A stretch of DNA of 64,000 nucleotides from an uncultured Porphyromonadaceae bacterium (GTDB lineage: Bacteria; Bacteroidota; Bacteroidia; Bacteroidales; Muribaculaceae), in the NCBI GenBank assembly GCA_947177185.1, contig CAMWTJ010000002.1:1-64000 (forward strand), written 5' to 3'. The notes under the pieces are model-generated. The model was not told the DNA's origin and made no database searches. It saw only the letters and a list, made by a program, of their open reading frames with translations. Numbering within the stretch: position 1 is the first letter of the stretch; the number at the start of each line of letters is the position of its first letter. Shown here piece by piece: positions 41,130-50,572 of this stretch. The position numbers and the translations under genes were made by a program.

Positions 41130-43226
41130 TCAGCGTTTGCGGCGCAGCACCATGGCGCAGCGAGCCGGCAGGTACAGCCGCAGCCATTCCACGCCGTGCG
41201 GCGTGTACAGCGGGTCGGACTGCGTGAGGTGCTCCACCTTTTCGTCTACATTGCCATAGCCTCCGAATTCGGGGCTGTCGGTGGTGAGCACCGTGCGGTA
41301 GCTGCCGCCGGGGGCCAGGATGCCATAGCCGTCGAAGCTCTTGAACGGATTGAAATTGAACACAAACACGAAATCGCCGCGCATGAACGCCAGCACCTGG
41401 TCGTCGTCCTTCTCCCACAGCTTCCTTACGGGCAGCGACTGGAAGTTGTGCACATGGCTCACGAGGTGAATCATAGCGTTGTCGAAATCGTTGAGATAGA
41501 CATATTTCAGCTCGTCGCGGTCCACGAGGTCCCATTGCCTACGTGCGTACTTATAGCTCCATCCGTTGCCTTCGCGCGGAAAGTCTATCCATTCCGGGTG
41601 TCCGAATTCGTTGCCCATGAAGTTCAGATAGCCGCCGTTGATGGTGGCGAGTGTCACAAGGCGTATCATCTTGTGCAAAGCGATGCCGCGTGCCACCGTC
41701 ATATCGTCGTCGTCCTTCATCATGTGCCAGTACATCTTGTCGTCGATAAGGCGGAAAATCACTGTTTTGTCGCCCACGAGCGCCTGGTCGTGGCTCTCCA
41801 CGTACGAGATGGTCTTTTCGTCGGCCCGTCGGTTCGTGAGCTCCCAGAATATGGAGGTCGGATGCCAGTCCTCGTCTTTTTTCTCTTTCAGAGTCTTTAT
41901 CCAGTAGTCGGGTATGCCCATGGCCATTCGGTAGTCGAATCCGATGCCGCCGTCGGCCACCGGCACAGCCAGTCCGGGCATGCCGCTCATCTCCTCGGCT
42001 ATGGTGATGGCGTGGCGGTTGACGGCGTGTATCAGCTTGTTGGCCAGCGTGAGATAGGTTATGGCGTTGGTGTCCTGGGCGCCGTTGTAGTAGTCGGCAT
42101 AGCTGCCGAACGCCTGTCCGAGGCCGTGGTTGTAATACAGCATAGAGGTTACGCCGTCGAAGCGGAAACCGTCGAAGCGGTATTCCTCCATCCAGTATTT
42201 GCAGTTGCTGAGCAGAAAGTGCAGCACCTCGTCTTTGCCGTAGTCGAAACACAGCGAGTCCCACGCCGGATGCTCCCTGCGCGGGCCCTCGTAAAAGTAG
42301 AGAGTGCCCGTGCCGTCGAGTTTTCCGAGGCCTTCAGCCTCGTTTTTCACGGCATGGCTGTGCACAATGTCCATAATCACGGCGATGCCGGCCTCGTGGG
42401 CCGCGTCGACGAGCGCTTTCAGCTGCTCGGGGGTGCCGAAGCGGCTCGATGCCGCGAAGAAATTGCTCACGTGGTAGCCGAACGAGCCGTAGTAGGGATG
42501 CTCCTGTATGGCCATGATCTGTATGGCGTTGTAGCCGTCGGCGGCGATGCGCGGCAGCACGTTCTCGCGGAACTCGTCGTAGCTGCCCACGCCTTCGCGT
42601 TCCTGCGCCATGCCTATGTGGCACTCATATATGAGCAGCGGTTTGGTGTCGGGCACGAAAGCGCCAGTGCGCCATGCGTAGTCCTCGTCGGGCTGCCACA
42701 CCTGGGCCGAGAATATGGCTGTCTTCTCGTCCTGCACCACACGCGTGGCGTAGGCGGGTATGCGCTCGCCGCTGCCGCCGGGCCAGTGCACCATCATTTT
42801 GTACAGCTGGCCGTGGCGTATGTCGTCCGGCCCCAGGCGCAGCTCCCACACGCCGGAATCGCTGATGCGTGTGGCTGCATATTTCAGTTGCTCCTGCCAG
42901 CCGGAGAAATCGCCTGTGAGCACGAGTGCGGTAGCGTTAGGCGCCCACTCGCGGAACACCCACGAGCCGTCGGCCTCGCGGTGCAGTCCGAAATAGCGGT
43001 GCGCGTTGGCGAAATCCTTGAGCGAGCCGGCCTCCCGTGTCAGCTCCTTTTCCTTGCGCAGCGCGTCGGCATGGCGCCCCTCTATGGCTGCCGCGTACGG
43101 CTCAAGCCAGGGGTCGTCGCGCAATATCGGCAATACTTTTTTTCGGGGCGCTGATTTGGCCTTCCGGGTGGTCTTTGTGGCGGCTTTCCCTGCTTTCGGG
43201 GCGGTGGCCTTGGGCTTTGTGCTCAT
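41130..43226 (-). CDS. glgB: 1,4-alpha-glucan branching enzyme (GH13_8-like)
   Basis: Creates alpha-1,6 branches in glycogen-like storage glucan. It has 698 residues. A Lys/Ala-rich tail (1-30) precedes a CBM48 domain (about 70-190: HREADGSWVFREWAPNAT) and the GH13 barrel with DIVHSHAVKN, RFDGFRFDGVTSM (nucleophile Asp), ITIAEEMSG (acid Glu) and ISYVESHDQ. NEFGHPEWIDFPR and other segments resemble the eukaryotic-type subfamily GH13_8 more than E. coli GlgB. No other glycogen gene is adjacent. Confidence 0.95.
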   Translation of the reverse strand: MSTKPKATAPKAGKAATKTTRKAKSAPRKKVLPILRDDPWLEPYAAAIEGRHADALRKEKELTREAGSLKDFANAHRYFGLHREADGSWVFREWAPNATALVLTGDFSGWQEQLKYAATRISDSGVWELRLGPDDIRHGQLYKMMVHWPGGSGERIPAYATRVVQDEKTAIFSAQVWQPDEDYAWRTGAFVPDTKPLLIYECHIGMAQEREGVGSYDEFRENVLPRIAADGYNAIQIMAIQEHPYYGSFGYHVSNFFAASSRFGTPEQLKALVDAAHEAGIAVIMDIVHSHAVKNEAEGLGKLDGTGTLYFYEGPRREHPAWDSLCFDYGKDEVLHFLLSNCKYWMEEYRFDGFRFDGVTSMLYYNHGLGQAFGSYADYYNGAQDTNAITYLTLANKLIHAVNRHAITIAEEMSGMPGLAVPVADGGIGFDYRMAMGIPDYWIKTLKEKKDEDWHPTSIFWELTNRRADEKTISYVESHDQALVGDKTVIFRLIDDKMYWHMMKDDDDMTVARGIALHKMIRLVTLATINGGYLNFMGNEFGHPEWIDFPREGNGWSYKYARRQWDLVDRDELKYVYLNDFDNAMIHLVSHVHNFQSLPVRKLWEKDDDQVLAFMRGDFVFVFNFNPFKSFDGYGILAPGGSYRTVLTTDSPEFGGYGNVDEKVEHLTQSDPLYTPHGVEWLRLYLPARCAMVLRRKR

Positions 43227-43251
43227 TTGGAGATCGGTTTTTAGAACACAA

Positions 43252-43259
43252 CAAAGATA
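43252..43259 (-). promoter_or_regulatory. Promoter -7 box of glgB
   Basis: TATCTTTG on the minus strand lies 25 bases before the ATG at 43226. A TTG 21 bases upstream (43283-43281) may act as the -33 element. Confidence 0.6.
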
Positions 43260-43283
43260 AGCATTAATTTTTCAAACTCACAA

Positions 43284-44225
43284 TTATTTTTCCGAAATCA
43301 GCTCGAGCGCGGCTCTGTATTTGGCCATTGTGGAAGCCTTTCTGATGGCTTTGGCCGCTTTGGCGCCTATCTCGGCGGCGGGATACTCCCAGAACTGCCT
43401 CATGGATGCCAGCACCGGCGCGTCGCCGCACGAGAGTCCGCTGCGGCGCTCAAACACCCTGCGGTGCATTTCGAGCAGGCAGCCGATGCGCTGCGAGCGC
43501 GGCCACTCCCGGCCTTCGCGCCATTCTGCGGCCAGCGACGGCCGGGCTGCCAGTCCGCGTCCGAGCATCACTCCCGCCACCCGTGGCATGGCGGCGCGTG
43601 CCTCGATGCCGGCGGCATCGATTATGTCGCCGTTGAATATGATGGTGTGCGGGATGGCCTCGGCCGCTTCCGCAAAGGCGTCGGCATGGAGTTCGCCGCC
43701 ATACTGCTGCTGCGCCGTGCGCGGGTGTATGGCCACATGGCTAAGGCGCATGGCCGACAATGCCGCGAGCGCGTCGCGCCATCCGTCGGGCTGCTGCGTG
43801 CCGAGGCGCATTTTCACGGAAAAATCCACCGCCGTCAGCTGCTGCGTGCGCAGGGCCACCTCTTCCAGCAGCTCTGTGCGCGCCAGGGTGCCCGCGCCGC
43901 GGCCGCGGCGCACCTGCGGCGGAAACGGGCAGCCGAGGTTGAGGTCGATGCGGCTGTGGCCCATGCCGGCAAGGGCATCGGTCAGGCGGTCGAATTCGTC
44001 GATGTCGCGGAATATAATCTGCGGCACGGCGCGTGCGGCGCCGTCGGCTCCGGGCGCAGCCTCGCGCAGGTCGCGCCGGCGTATCTCGCCGTGCTCTATG
44101 CGCACAAAAGGTGTGAAATATACGTCTATTCCGCCGTAGACTTCGGCGTGGGCCTCGCGCCATGCCGCATCAGTGATGCCTTGCAGCGGGGCGGCCATTA
44201 TTATGCTTGAGCCGTTATCTGCCAT
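43284..44225 (-). CDS. tRNA-dihydrouridine synthase
   Basis: A 313-residue FMN enzyme that reduces uridines in tRNA D-loops. It starts the barrel with IIMAAPLQGITDAAWR, has the catalytic Cys99 in LNLGCPFPP, VKMRLG, VAIHPRTAQQQYGG, IIFNGDI and GVMLGRGL. The C-terminal helical domain is short. Which uridine it modifies (DusA, B or C type) cannot be told from this sequence. Confidence 0.93.
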   Translation of the reverse strand: MADNGSSIIMAAPLQGITDAAWREAHAEVYGGIDVYFTPFVRIEHGEIRRRDLREAAPGADGAARAVPQIIFRDIDEFDRLTDALAGMGHSRIDLNLGCPFPPQVRRGRGAGTLARTELLEEVALRTQQLTAVDFSVKMRLGTQQPDGWRDALAALSAMRLSHVAIHPRTAQQQYGGELHADAFAEAAEAIPHTIIFNGDIIDAAGIEARAAMPRVAGVMLGRGLAARPSLAAEWREGREWPRSQRIGCLLEMHRRVFERRSGLSCGDAPVLASMRQFWEYPAAEIGAKAAKAIRKASTMAKYRAALELISEK

Positions 44226-44256
44226 TTGCCAGAACTGTGATAGTGTTTTGCATGGC

Positions 44257-44264
44257 CAAAATTA
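44257..44264 (-). promoter_or_regulatory. Promoter -7 box of the dihydrouridine synthase gene
   Basis: TAATTTTG on the minus strand lies 31 bases before the ATG at 44225. A second near-match overlaps slightly upstream (AATATTTG). Confidence 0.5.
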
Positions 44265-44406
44265 GCAAATATTTACGAACCGACGCATCCGCATGGTCCG
44301 AAAATATAGCCGTTCCGATTGTTGCGGGCACCCTCGCGTCACCCTCTAAAAATGTATGTGAAGATGTTTTTTTCTGTTAATTGGGTCGGATTTCAAATTT
44401 ATTTGC

Positions 44407-44414
44407 TAATTTTG
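44407..44414 (+). promoter_or_regulatory. Promoter -7 box of the DUF349 gene
   Basis: TAATTTTG lies 44 bases before the ATG at 44459. A TTG at 44381-44383 is 23 bases upstream, slightly farther than usual. Confidence 0.5.
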
Positions 44415-44458
44415 GAGCCTGTGCGCGTGCGCACTCATATTATTTATCAAACCAGATT

Positions 44459-46303
44459 ATGGAAATGAACGAATCCTCCTTGGGCGCAAAAGCCGCCGAG
44501 GAAATCCTCACCCCGGCACCCGAAACGTGTGCCGAAGCACCCGACGCAGCAGCCGAAGCCGCCGTCGAGATGGAAACCGCCGACGCTGTGCGGCAGGAAG
44601 AACTTATCGAAGAGGCGCATGCCGAAGGCGCGTCCCACCGCCCGGCCACGGCCGAGGATGTAATAGCCTGCGCCTGCGAAATCCTGGCACGCGAGGCCGC
44701 CGACATCAGCGGCGACGATGTGCGCCGCCTGCGTTCGCTGTGGCTGGCCGTAAAGCCCGAGCCCGAGCTCGACGAAGAAGGGCAGCCCACGGAGGAGGCT
44801 GTGGCTGAAGCCACGCGCCGGGAGGAAATGTTCGCAGCCATACTGACGCAGATTCGCGACAAGCGCGCTGCGTGGACTGCCGAGCAGGAAGCCCTGCGTG
44901 CGGCAAATCTGGCACGCAAGAATTCCATAATCGACGAGATAGCGGCATTGGCCGAGGACACCGACAATGTGAACCGCACATTCCCGCGCTACCGCGAGCT
45001 GCAGGACGAGTTCAACGCCATCGGAGAGGTGGAGCCCACGGAAGAAACAGCCGTGTGGAAACGCTTTCAGGACGCCCGCGAGCGCTTCTCCGACAACCTG
45101 AAAATCAACAAGGAACTGCGCGACTACGATTTCAAGAAGAATCTCGACAGCAAGACCCTGCTGCTCTCCGAAGCCGAGGCGCTGGCAGACGAAGAAGACG
45201 TGATCACGGCCTACCGCCGCATGCAGGAACTTTACAACAAGTGGCGCCAGATAGGTCCTGTGGCCAAAGAACTGCGCGACGAGATATGGGAAAAATTCTC
45301 TGCCGCGCGCGCAGTGGTGTCGAAGCGCTATCAGGCGCATTTCGAAGAGCGCAAGGCTCGCGAGGCCGAGGCCGAGGCCGCCAAGACCCTGCTCTGCGAA
45401 AAGGTAGAGGCCATAGACGTGGCCGCTCTCAAGGGCTTCAACGCATGGGAAAAGGCCACGGCGGAGATTCAGGCGCTGCAGAGCGAGTGGCGCGAGCAGG
45501 GCTTTGCGTCGCGCAAGGCCAACCGCGACCTGTTCGGCCGTTTCCGTGCCGCATGCGACGCGTTCTTCGCCGCTAAGGCGGAGTATTTCCGCAACACGCG
45601 CGAGCAGCTGGCTGCCAATCTGGCCGCCAAGACGGCACTCGCCGACGAGGCCGAAGCGCTGAAGGACAGCACCGACTGGAGCAAGGCCGGCGCGCGCTTT
45701 GTGGAGATGCAGCAGCAGTGGCGCGAAATAGGCCCGGTGGCCAAGCGCAACAGCGACGCCGTGTGGCGCCGCTTCATGGATGCGTGCAACCATTTCTTCG
45801 AGCAGAAGAAAAAGGCCGGCAGCGGACGCCGCAGCGAGGAAAACGCCAATCTGGCCGCCAAACGCGCTCTGGTGGAGCGTCTGAACGCCCTCACGCCCGA
45901 CATGCCGCGCGCCGAGCTGCAGGAAGCCATCAAAGCCGTGCAGGACGAGTGGCAGACCATAGGCCACGTGCCTTTCCGCGAGAAGGACAAGGTGTATGAG
46001 CAGTATCGCGCACGTATCGACGAGCTGCGCGACGGCATCAGCAACTCGCGCCGCCGCGAGCGCCGCGAGCAGTTCGCCGGCGCGGTGGCACGCATGGACG
46101 GCAACGGCGCCGACCGCGAACGCGACCGTCTGGCGCGTGTGCTTGAAGCCAAGCGCTCGGAGCTGCGCACGCTCGAAAACAATCTCGGCTTCCTCAATGC
46201 CAAGAGCAAGAGCGGCAACTCGCTGCTGCGCGATCTCGAACGCAAGACCGAGCGTCTGCGCGAAGATATCGCCGAGATAGCCGAGAAGTTGAAAATGCTT
46301 TAA
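44459..46303 (+). CDS. DUF349 repeat protein
   Basis: A 614-residue, highly charged, mostly helical cytoplasmic protein. After an acidic, Ala/Glu-rich first 80 residues come repeated DUF349 units, recognisable by W-K-x-I-G-x-V/P-type steps: YNKWRQIGPVAKELRDEIWEKF, MQQQWREIGPVAKRNSDAVWRRF and VQDEWQTIGHVPFREKDKVY. The C-terminal 80 residues are a coiled coil. The family's role is unknown; such proteins are conserved throughout Bacteroidota. The start at 44459 is downstream of the promoter box, unlike the open frame's first codon at 44381. It is followed 12 bases later by the sugar-phosphate transferase gene. Confidence 0.87.
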   Translation: MEMNESSLGAKAAEEILTPAPETCAEAPDAAAEAAVEMETADAVRQEELIEEAHAEGASHRPATAEDVIACACEILAREAADISGDDVRRLRSLWLAVKPEPELDEEGQPTEEAVAEATRREEMFAAILTQIRDKRAAWTAEQEALRAANLARKNSIIDEIAALAEDTDNVNRTFPRYRELQDEFNAIGEVEPTEETAVWKRFQDARERFSDNLKINKELRDYDFKKNLDSKTLLLSEAEALADEEDVITAYRRMQELYNKWRQIGPVAKELRDEIWEKFSAARAVVSKRYQAHFEERKAREAEAEAAKTLLCEKVEAIDVAALKGFNAWEKATAEIQALQSEWREQGFASRKANRDLFGRFRAACDAFFAAKAEYFRNTREQLAANLAAKTALADEAEALKDSTDWSKAGARFVEMQQQWREIGPVAKRNSDAVWRRFMDACNHFFEQKKKAGSGRRSEENANLAAKRALVERLNALTPDMPRAELQEAIKAVQDEWQTIGHVPFREKDKVYEQYRARIDELRDGISNSRRRERREQFAGAVARMDGNGADRERDRLARVLEAKRSELRTLENNLGFLNAKSKSGNSLLRDLERKTERLREDIAEIAEKLKML

Positions 46304-46315
46304 TTACGGCCAGCC

Positions 46316-47707
46316 ATGCTGCTCGGTAGCCTTTCGCTGCGCGGGCGCCATATTCCGGCCATATTCGCTATGGCGGATATGGTGCTGGTCAACGTCCTGT
46401 TCGGCATCGTGTGCGCGATATATCCGCACACGGCCGACGGTGGCGACATGCGCCTGCTGTGGATTCTCGTGAACCTGTGCTACCTGCCCGAACTGTGGTG
46501 GGGGCTGCGCAGGGGCATGCAGCGCGCTCTGATGCTCGACACCGTGGCGCGCCAGGCGCTGAGCGACGTGGCCCTGCACGGCCTGTTTTTCCTGTCGTCG
46601 ATAGCGCTGCTGCGCATCAGCGGTCTGTCAATGCGTGCGCTTGTCGTGTTCTACGGCATGATGTTCGCGGGCATGATGCTGCTGCGTCTGGGCACTCGTG
46701 CGCTGCTCAAGCACTACAGGCGCCGGGGCCACGGCTACGCCCGCGTAGTCATAGTGGGAGCCACTCCCACCGGCGTAAGGCTTGCGTCGGAACTGCGTCG
46801 CGACGCCGGCTACGGCTACCGCCTGCTGGGTTTTTTCGACGACGGATGCCCCGACGGCTTCAGCGACAACTACGTGGGGCCGGTGGACTGCCTGCCCGAA
46901 TTCCTGCGGCGCGAGCGTGTGCACCAGGTGTTCTACTGCCGCGGCGGCAACGGCGAGGGGCTGCACGCAGCCGAAGTGCTGCGCATGGCCGATGAGGCCG
47001 GAGCCGAATTCTTCTTCGTGCCCGCGCTGTCGCGCTATGTGCAGCGCGCCATGCAGCTGGCCACGGTGGGGCAGATGTCGGTGCTGGGCGTGCGCCCGAA
47101 TCCGCTGAAATCGCGCCTCAACCGCATGGTGAAGCGCTCGTTCGACCTTGCTGTCAGCGGCGTGTTCCTGTGTGTTTACCCGGTGATATACGCCATAGTG
47201 GGCACGGCCATAAAGCTGTCGTCGCCCGGGCCGGTATATTTCCGCCAGGAGCGCACCGGCTACCACGGCCGCAGCTTCACGTGTCTTAAATTCCGCACCA
47301 TGCGCGCGAGTGCCGACGCCGACACGCGTCAGGCTTCGGCCGGCGACGAGCGCGTGACGCGTCTGGGGGCGTTTCTGCGCCGCACGAGCATCGATGAGCT
47401 TCCGCAGTTTGTGAACGTGTGGCGCGGCGACATGTCGATAGTGGGGCCGCGGCCCCACATGCTGCGCCATACCGACGACTACAGCCGCCTTATCGAGCAC
47501 TACATGGCGCGCCACGCCGTGAAGCCCGGCATCACCGGCTGGGCGCAGGTGACTGGGCTGCGCGGACCCACCGACGAGCTATGGAAGATGGAGCGCCGTG
47601 TCGAGGCCGATGTGTGGTACATCGAAAACTGGACTCTGCTGCTTGATATCAAAATCGTGTTCCGCACCATAATCAACGCCCTCAGAGGCGACTCCAACGC
47701 CCTGTGA
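46316..47707 (+). CDS. Undecaprenyl-phosphate sugar phosphotransferase (polysaccharide-initiating, WcaJ type)
   Basis: A 463-residue inner-membrane enzyme that puts the first sugar phosphate onto undecaprenyl phosphate. Four N-terminal helices (about 15-130) and a CoA-binding-like domain (about 140-250, [14 protein letters not shown]) precede the Bac_transf domain (from about 272: [12 protein letters not shown]). Catalytic motifs are [23 protein letters not shown]-like [33 protein letters not shown] and [14 protein letters not shown]. It probably serves capsule or exopolysaccharide synthesis; other such genes occur at 57947-63859, but not in the same operon. Confidence 0.93.
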   Translation: MLLGSLSLRGRHIPAIFAMADMVLVNVLFGIVCAIYPHTADGGDMRLLWILVNLCYLPELWWGLRRGMQRALMLDTVARQALSDVALHGLFFLSSIALLRISGLSMRALVVFYGMMFAGMMLLRLGTRALLKHYRRRGHGYARVVIVGATPTGVRLASELRRDAGYGYRLLGFFDDGCPDGFSDNYVGPVDCLPEFLRRERVHQVFYCRGGNGEGLHAAEVLRMADEAGAEFFFVPALSRYVQRAMQLATVGQMSVLGVRPNPLKSRLNRMVKRSFDLAVSGVFLCVYPVIYAIVGTAIKLSSPGPVYFRQERTGYHGRSFTCLKFRTMRASADADTRQASAGDERVTRLGAFLRRTSIDELPQFVNVWRGDMSIVGPRPHMLRHTDDYSRLIEHYMARHAVKPGITGWAQVTGLRGPTDELWKMERRVEADVWYIENWTLLLDIKIVFRTIINALRGDSNAL

Positions 47708-47728
47708 CGCGTGCGGCCCGGAACGGGT

Positions 47729-50041
47729 TCAGAACGGATAGCCGATGGCGAGGTGAAACGCCAGTGAGTTTTTGAACGACGTCATGTTGTAGTATCCGCG
47801 GCGCTCCGTGTCGTAGGGCGCGTGTATGCCTATGCCCAGGTCGGCGCGCACCACAAGTATGCTTATGTCGAGGCGCAGGCCGGCGCCGGTGCCGAGCGCC
47901 AGGTCCTTGAAAAACGACGATGCGCGCAGCTTGCCGCCCGGACGCAGAGGGTCGGTTTTGAGCAGCCACACGTTGCCGGCGTCGAGAAACACGGCGCCGT
48001 GGAGCGGGCCGAACAGCGGGAAGCGCAGCTCGGTGTTGGCTTCGAACTTGAAGGTGCCTGTGCGGTCGAAATACTCTTCGGGCGTGCCCTCGGGAGCGCG
48101 GTAGCTTCCCGGGCCTATGCTGCGTACGGTGAACGCGCGCACGCTGTTGGCGCCACCCACGTAGAACTGCTCGGAGTAGGGCACCTCTGATGCGTTGCCG
48201 TAGGCATGGGCTGCGCCCGCCGCCACGCGGCTCACCAGCCATATGTCGCCGCTTGTGATGCGCCGGCCCCACACGAGCTGTGCCTGCCCTTTCACAAACT
48301 GCGAGAACGGGGTGCCGAAAAGTTTCTTCTCGCCACGCTTGCCGAACGCGCGGTAGGCGGCCCAGAAGATGTTGCCGGCTTCCTGCACCGTGAACGTCCA
48401 GTTGAGCGTGTTGTCGCGGCCGAAGGCGCGGTCGTAGGTGTATGTGTAGGCCATCTGCGGTATGAACTGGCTGCGGAAGCTCTGTGCCACGGCCGGATTG
48501 GCCGCCATTATGCTGTCGAACTCGGCGGTGCGCCGCATGGTCTTGGTGTAGGACAGCTTGAAGAGTGTGAGCGTGTTGCTCACGTAGCGCCGCAGGCGCC
48601 AGTCGTAGTTTATGGATGCGTTGAACTGCGCCATCCTGAAATAGTGCGGCCTGTTGAGCAGCTCGGCGTTGAGCTGAAAGCGGGTCCAGTTGAGGTTGAA
48701 GCGGCTGCGCGGGATGAAGCGCGGAGCCAGCAGGCGCGGGAAGGCCAGCGATGCTGTGAGCCCCGCCTCGTAGCTGTTGAATACGGAGCTGCTGCCGCGG
48801 CCGGTCTGCCACTCGTATGCGCCGGTGAGCTGCAGCGACAGCTGCTCGCCGCCTCCGAAGAGATTGCGGTTGGTGAGGCCTACGGTCAGCCCCGGGCCTA
48901 TGTAGCTGTTGCTTTTGGACGTGGCGTTCACCTCAAGGGTGGCCTCGAGCGGGGAGTCGAACGTGCAGTCCACATCCACATTGAGTATGGCTTCGCCGCG
49001 TGCATAGGCGGCGGAGTCGGGCTGCGCCGATATGTTGATGGCGCTGAATATGCCCATGCGCGAGAGATTGCTCTGCGTGCGGTCCATGTTGCGCACGCTG
49101 AAAATGCGTCCCGGGCGGAACACCACACACTCGGGTATGAGCTTGCGGCGCAGGCGCGACGGCTGCATCTGTATCAGCGTGGCGCGGGATGTGGCTATGG
49201 TGTCGGGAGTGCCGCCGCCCTGCCTGCGGAAGGTGCGCACGGTCACATGGCCGGTGGTCCAGCGCCGCAGGGCGAATTTAGGAGCGTTGTCGGCCACCGT
49301 CATGCGCAGGGCTATGTGGCCCGGACGCTGTATGCTGTCGGCCAGATATTCTATGTATTCGGGGCTGAAGAAATAGTAGCCGCGGTTTCGCAGAGCGTTG
49401 GTGATGCGTGTGCGTGCCACTCCGAGCGAGTCGGTGCTGTAGCGCGGACGGCCCGAGAGATACGAGTCGCGCGCGGCTACCGAGTCGATGAGGTGATACA
49501 GGTGGCACGTGTCGGGCAGCAGCTGTATGGTGTCAATGGGAAACGGCGTGCCGGGCTGCACGGTGTATTGTATGGCCGCCTTTTTCGACCCTTCTTTGGT
49601 GATGAGTTCGTAGGTGGCTTTGCCGTGGAAGTAGCCGTTGTTGTCAAGCAGCTCGTCTATCATGTGCGTGCGCACCTCGGGGCGCACTTCGCTGATGAGC
49701 ACGGGCTCCTCCACCAGCTTTTCGTACAGCCAGTGCTTGAGGCCTTTGGAGTCGGGATTCCAGTTGTTGTAGACCCACAGCCCGAGCGGAAACGGGTATC
49801 GCCAGTCGAGAATCTTCAGATAGTTGTTCGGTGCGGCGAACACGGCGTTGCCGATACCCTCCTTCAGGCCTTCGGGCAGCATGTCGGGGCGGCCGGCCGA
49901 ATCGGCCGGCATGTGGTACAGCACTTTTTTATTGCCGGTGAAGAGATGTTCACCCTCGGGTATGCGTCGGGTGGTGGAGCAGGCTGCGAGCATCAGCACT
50001 GCTGCCGTGGCGGCTGCTATGTGGCGGAGGCGGGTAGGCAT
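47729..50041 (-). CDS. BamA/TamA family outer-membrane lipoprotein (TamL-like)
   Basis: A 770-residue outer-membrane protein. The signal peptide ends at the lipobox LAAC (Cys21). POTRA-like domains occupy about 30-400 (for example ITNALRNRGYYFFSPEYIEYL). The last 370 residues are an Omp85 barrel, ending in Phe (AIGYPF), with VGGANSVRAFTVRSIGPG near the conserved VRGF-type lid motif. TamL proteins of Bacteroidota work with TamB in outer-membrane assembly or lipid transport. No tamB is adjacent. The start at 50041 gives the best signal peptide; a start at 50065 is also possible. Confidence 0.9.
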   Translation of the reverse strand: MPTRLRHIAAATAAVLMLAACSTTRRIPEGEHLFTGNKKVLYHMPADSAGRPDMLPEGLKEGIGNAVFAAPNNYLKILDWRYPFPLGLWVYNNWNPDSKGLKHWLYEKLVEEPVLISEVRPEVRTHMIDELLDNNGYFHGKATYELITKEGSKKAAIQYTVQPGTPFPIDTIQLLPDTCHLYHLIDSVAARDSYLSGRPRYSTDSLGVARTRITNALRNRGYYFFSPEYIEYLADSIQRPGHIALRMTVADNAPKFALRRWTTGHVTVRTFRRQGGGTPDTIATSRATLIQMQPSRLRRKLIPECVVFRPGRIFSVRNMDRTQSNLSRMGIFSAINISAQPDSAAYARGEAILNVDVDCTFDSPLEATLEVNATSKSNSYIGPGLTVGLTNRNLFGGGEQLSLQLTGAYEWQTGRGSSSVFNSYEAGLTASLAFPRLLAPRFIPRSRFNLNWTRFQLNAELLNRPHYFRMAQFNASINYDWRLRRYVSNTLTLFKLSYTKTMRRTAEFDSIMAANPAVAQSFRSQFIPQMAYTYTYDRAFGRDNTLNWTFTVQEAGNIFWAAYRAFGKRGEKKLFGTPFSQFVKGQAQLVWGRRITSGDIWLVSRVAAGAAHAYGNASEVPYSEQFYVGGANSVRAFTVRSIGPGSYRAPEGTPEEYFDRTGTFKFEANTELRFPLFGPLHGAVFLDAGNVWLLKTDPLRPGGKLRASSFFKDLALGTGAGLRLDISILVVRADLGIGIHAPYDTERRGYYNMTSFKNSLAFHLAIGYPF

Positions 50042-50108
50042 GGATGTGATGTGGTGCGTGTGCATATGTGATGATATGCAAACAAGCATCCGGCATGTTT
50101 TGTTGCTG

Positions 50109-50139
50109 CAAAGGTAAGCCAAAGCGTCCGAAAAACAAA
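50109..50139 (-). promoter_or_regulatory. Promoter of the TamL-like gene
   Basis: On the minus strand, TACCTTTG (50116-50109) has a TTTG (50139-50136) 19 bases upstream. The leader to 50041 is about 60 bases. Confidence 0.75.
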
Positions 50140-50177
50140 AAAAGTGGCGGTGCGAAATCGCCCGCGGCATTTTTTAG

Positions 50178-50208
50178 TTGCACGGTTAGGCGGAAAATGT
50201 TAATTTTG
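50178..50208 (+). promoter_or_regulatory. Promoter of the thiamin operon
   Basis: TAATTTTG at 50201-50208 with TTG at 50178-50180, 20 bases upstream. Transcription would begin just before the riboswitch. Confidence 0.8.
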
Positions 50209-50221
50209 CGCCAGACAATAC

Positions 50222-50310
50222 AAGAGGGGTGCCCGCATGCCGGACATGGCGGGCTGAGATTATACCCTATGAACTTGATGCGGTCAGTACCGCCGAAAGG
50301 ACTTGTTCAT
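50222..50310 (+). ncRNA. TPP riboswitch (THI element)
   Basis: The leader has the conserved core: GAGGGGTGCCC, then GCTGAGATTATACCC (CUGAGA pyrimidine-binding loop), GAACTTGATGCGGTCAGTACC (near-perfect match to GAACCUGAUCnGGnUAGUACC) and CCGAAAGGA. It senses thiamin pyrophosphate and represses the operon when the vitamin is plentiful. About 60 bases separate it from the thiS ATG, so translational control is plausible; no strong intrinsic terminator is visible. Confidence 0.95.
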
Positions 50311-50368
50311 AGCCTTGATTTCGGGCGTGTGGCGCCCCGTAATGTATTCATATTTAAAGGCTATGGTC

Positions 50369-50572
50369 ATGAAAATCTACATCAACAATTCTGAAATTGA
50401 GCCGTCGGCCGGATGTGCCACCGTGCTCGATGTGCTGCGGCAGCAGGGGCTCGACACCGACGGCGTGGCCGTGGGTATCGGCGGCCGTGTGCTGCCGCGC
50501 AGTCAGTGGTCTGAAACGCCGCTTGCCGAAGGCATGCGCATCACCGTCATTCGCGCCGTGTGCGGAGGATGA
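50369..50572 (+). CDS. thiS: Sulfur carrier protein ThiS
   Basis: A 67-residue ubiquitin-like protein whose C-terminal Gly-Gly (RAVCGG) is adenylated by ThiF and thiolated to deliver sulfur for the thiazole ring. MKIYINNSEIE, GVAVGIGGRVLPRSQW and LAEGMRITVIRAV fit the family. The start at 50369 is selected because the domain begins there. Confidence 0.95.
   Translation: MKIYINNSEIEPSAGCATVLDVLRQQGLDTDGVAVGIGGRVLPRSQWSETPLAEGMRITVIRAVCGG

Noticed and set aside
41196-43154. A 652-residue open frame antisense to glgB
   Set aside because: The glgB frame carries all catalytic motifs; the antisense frame has none.
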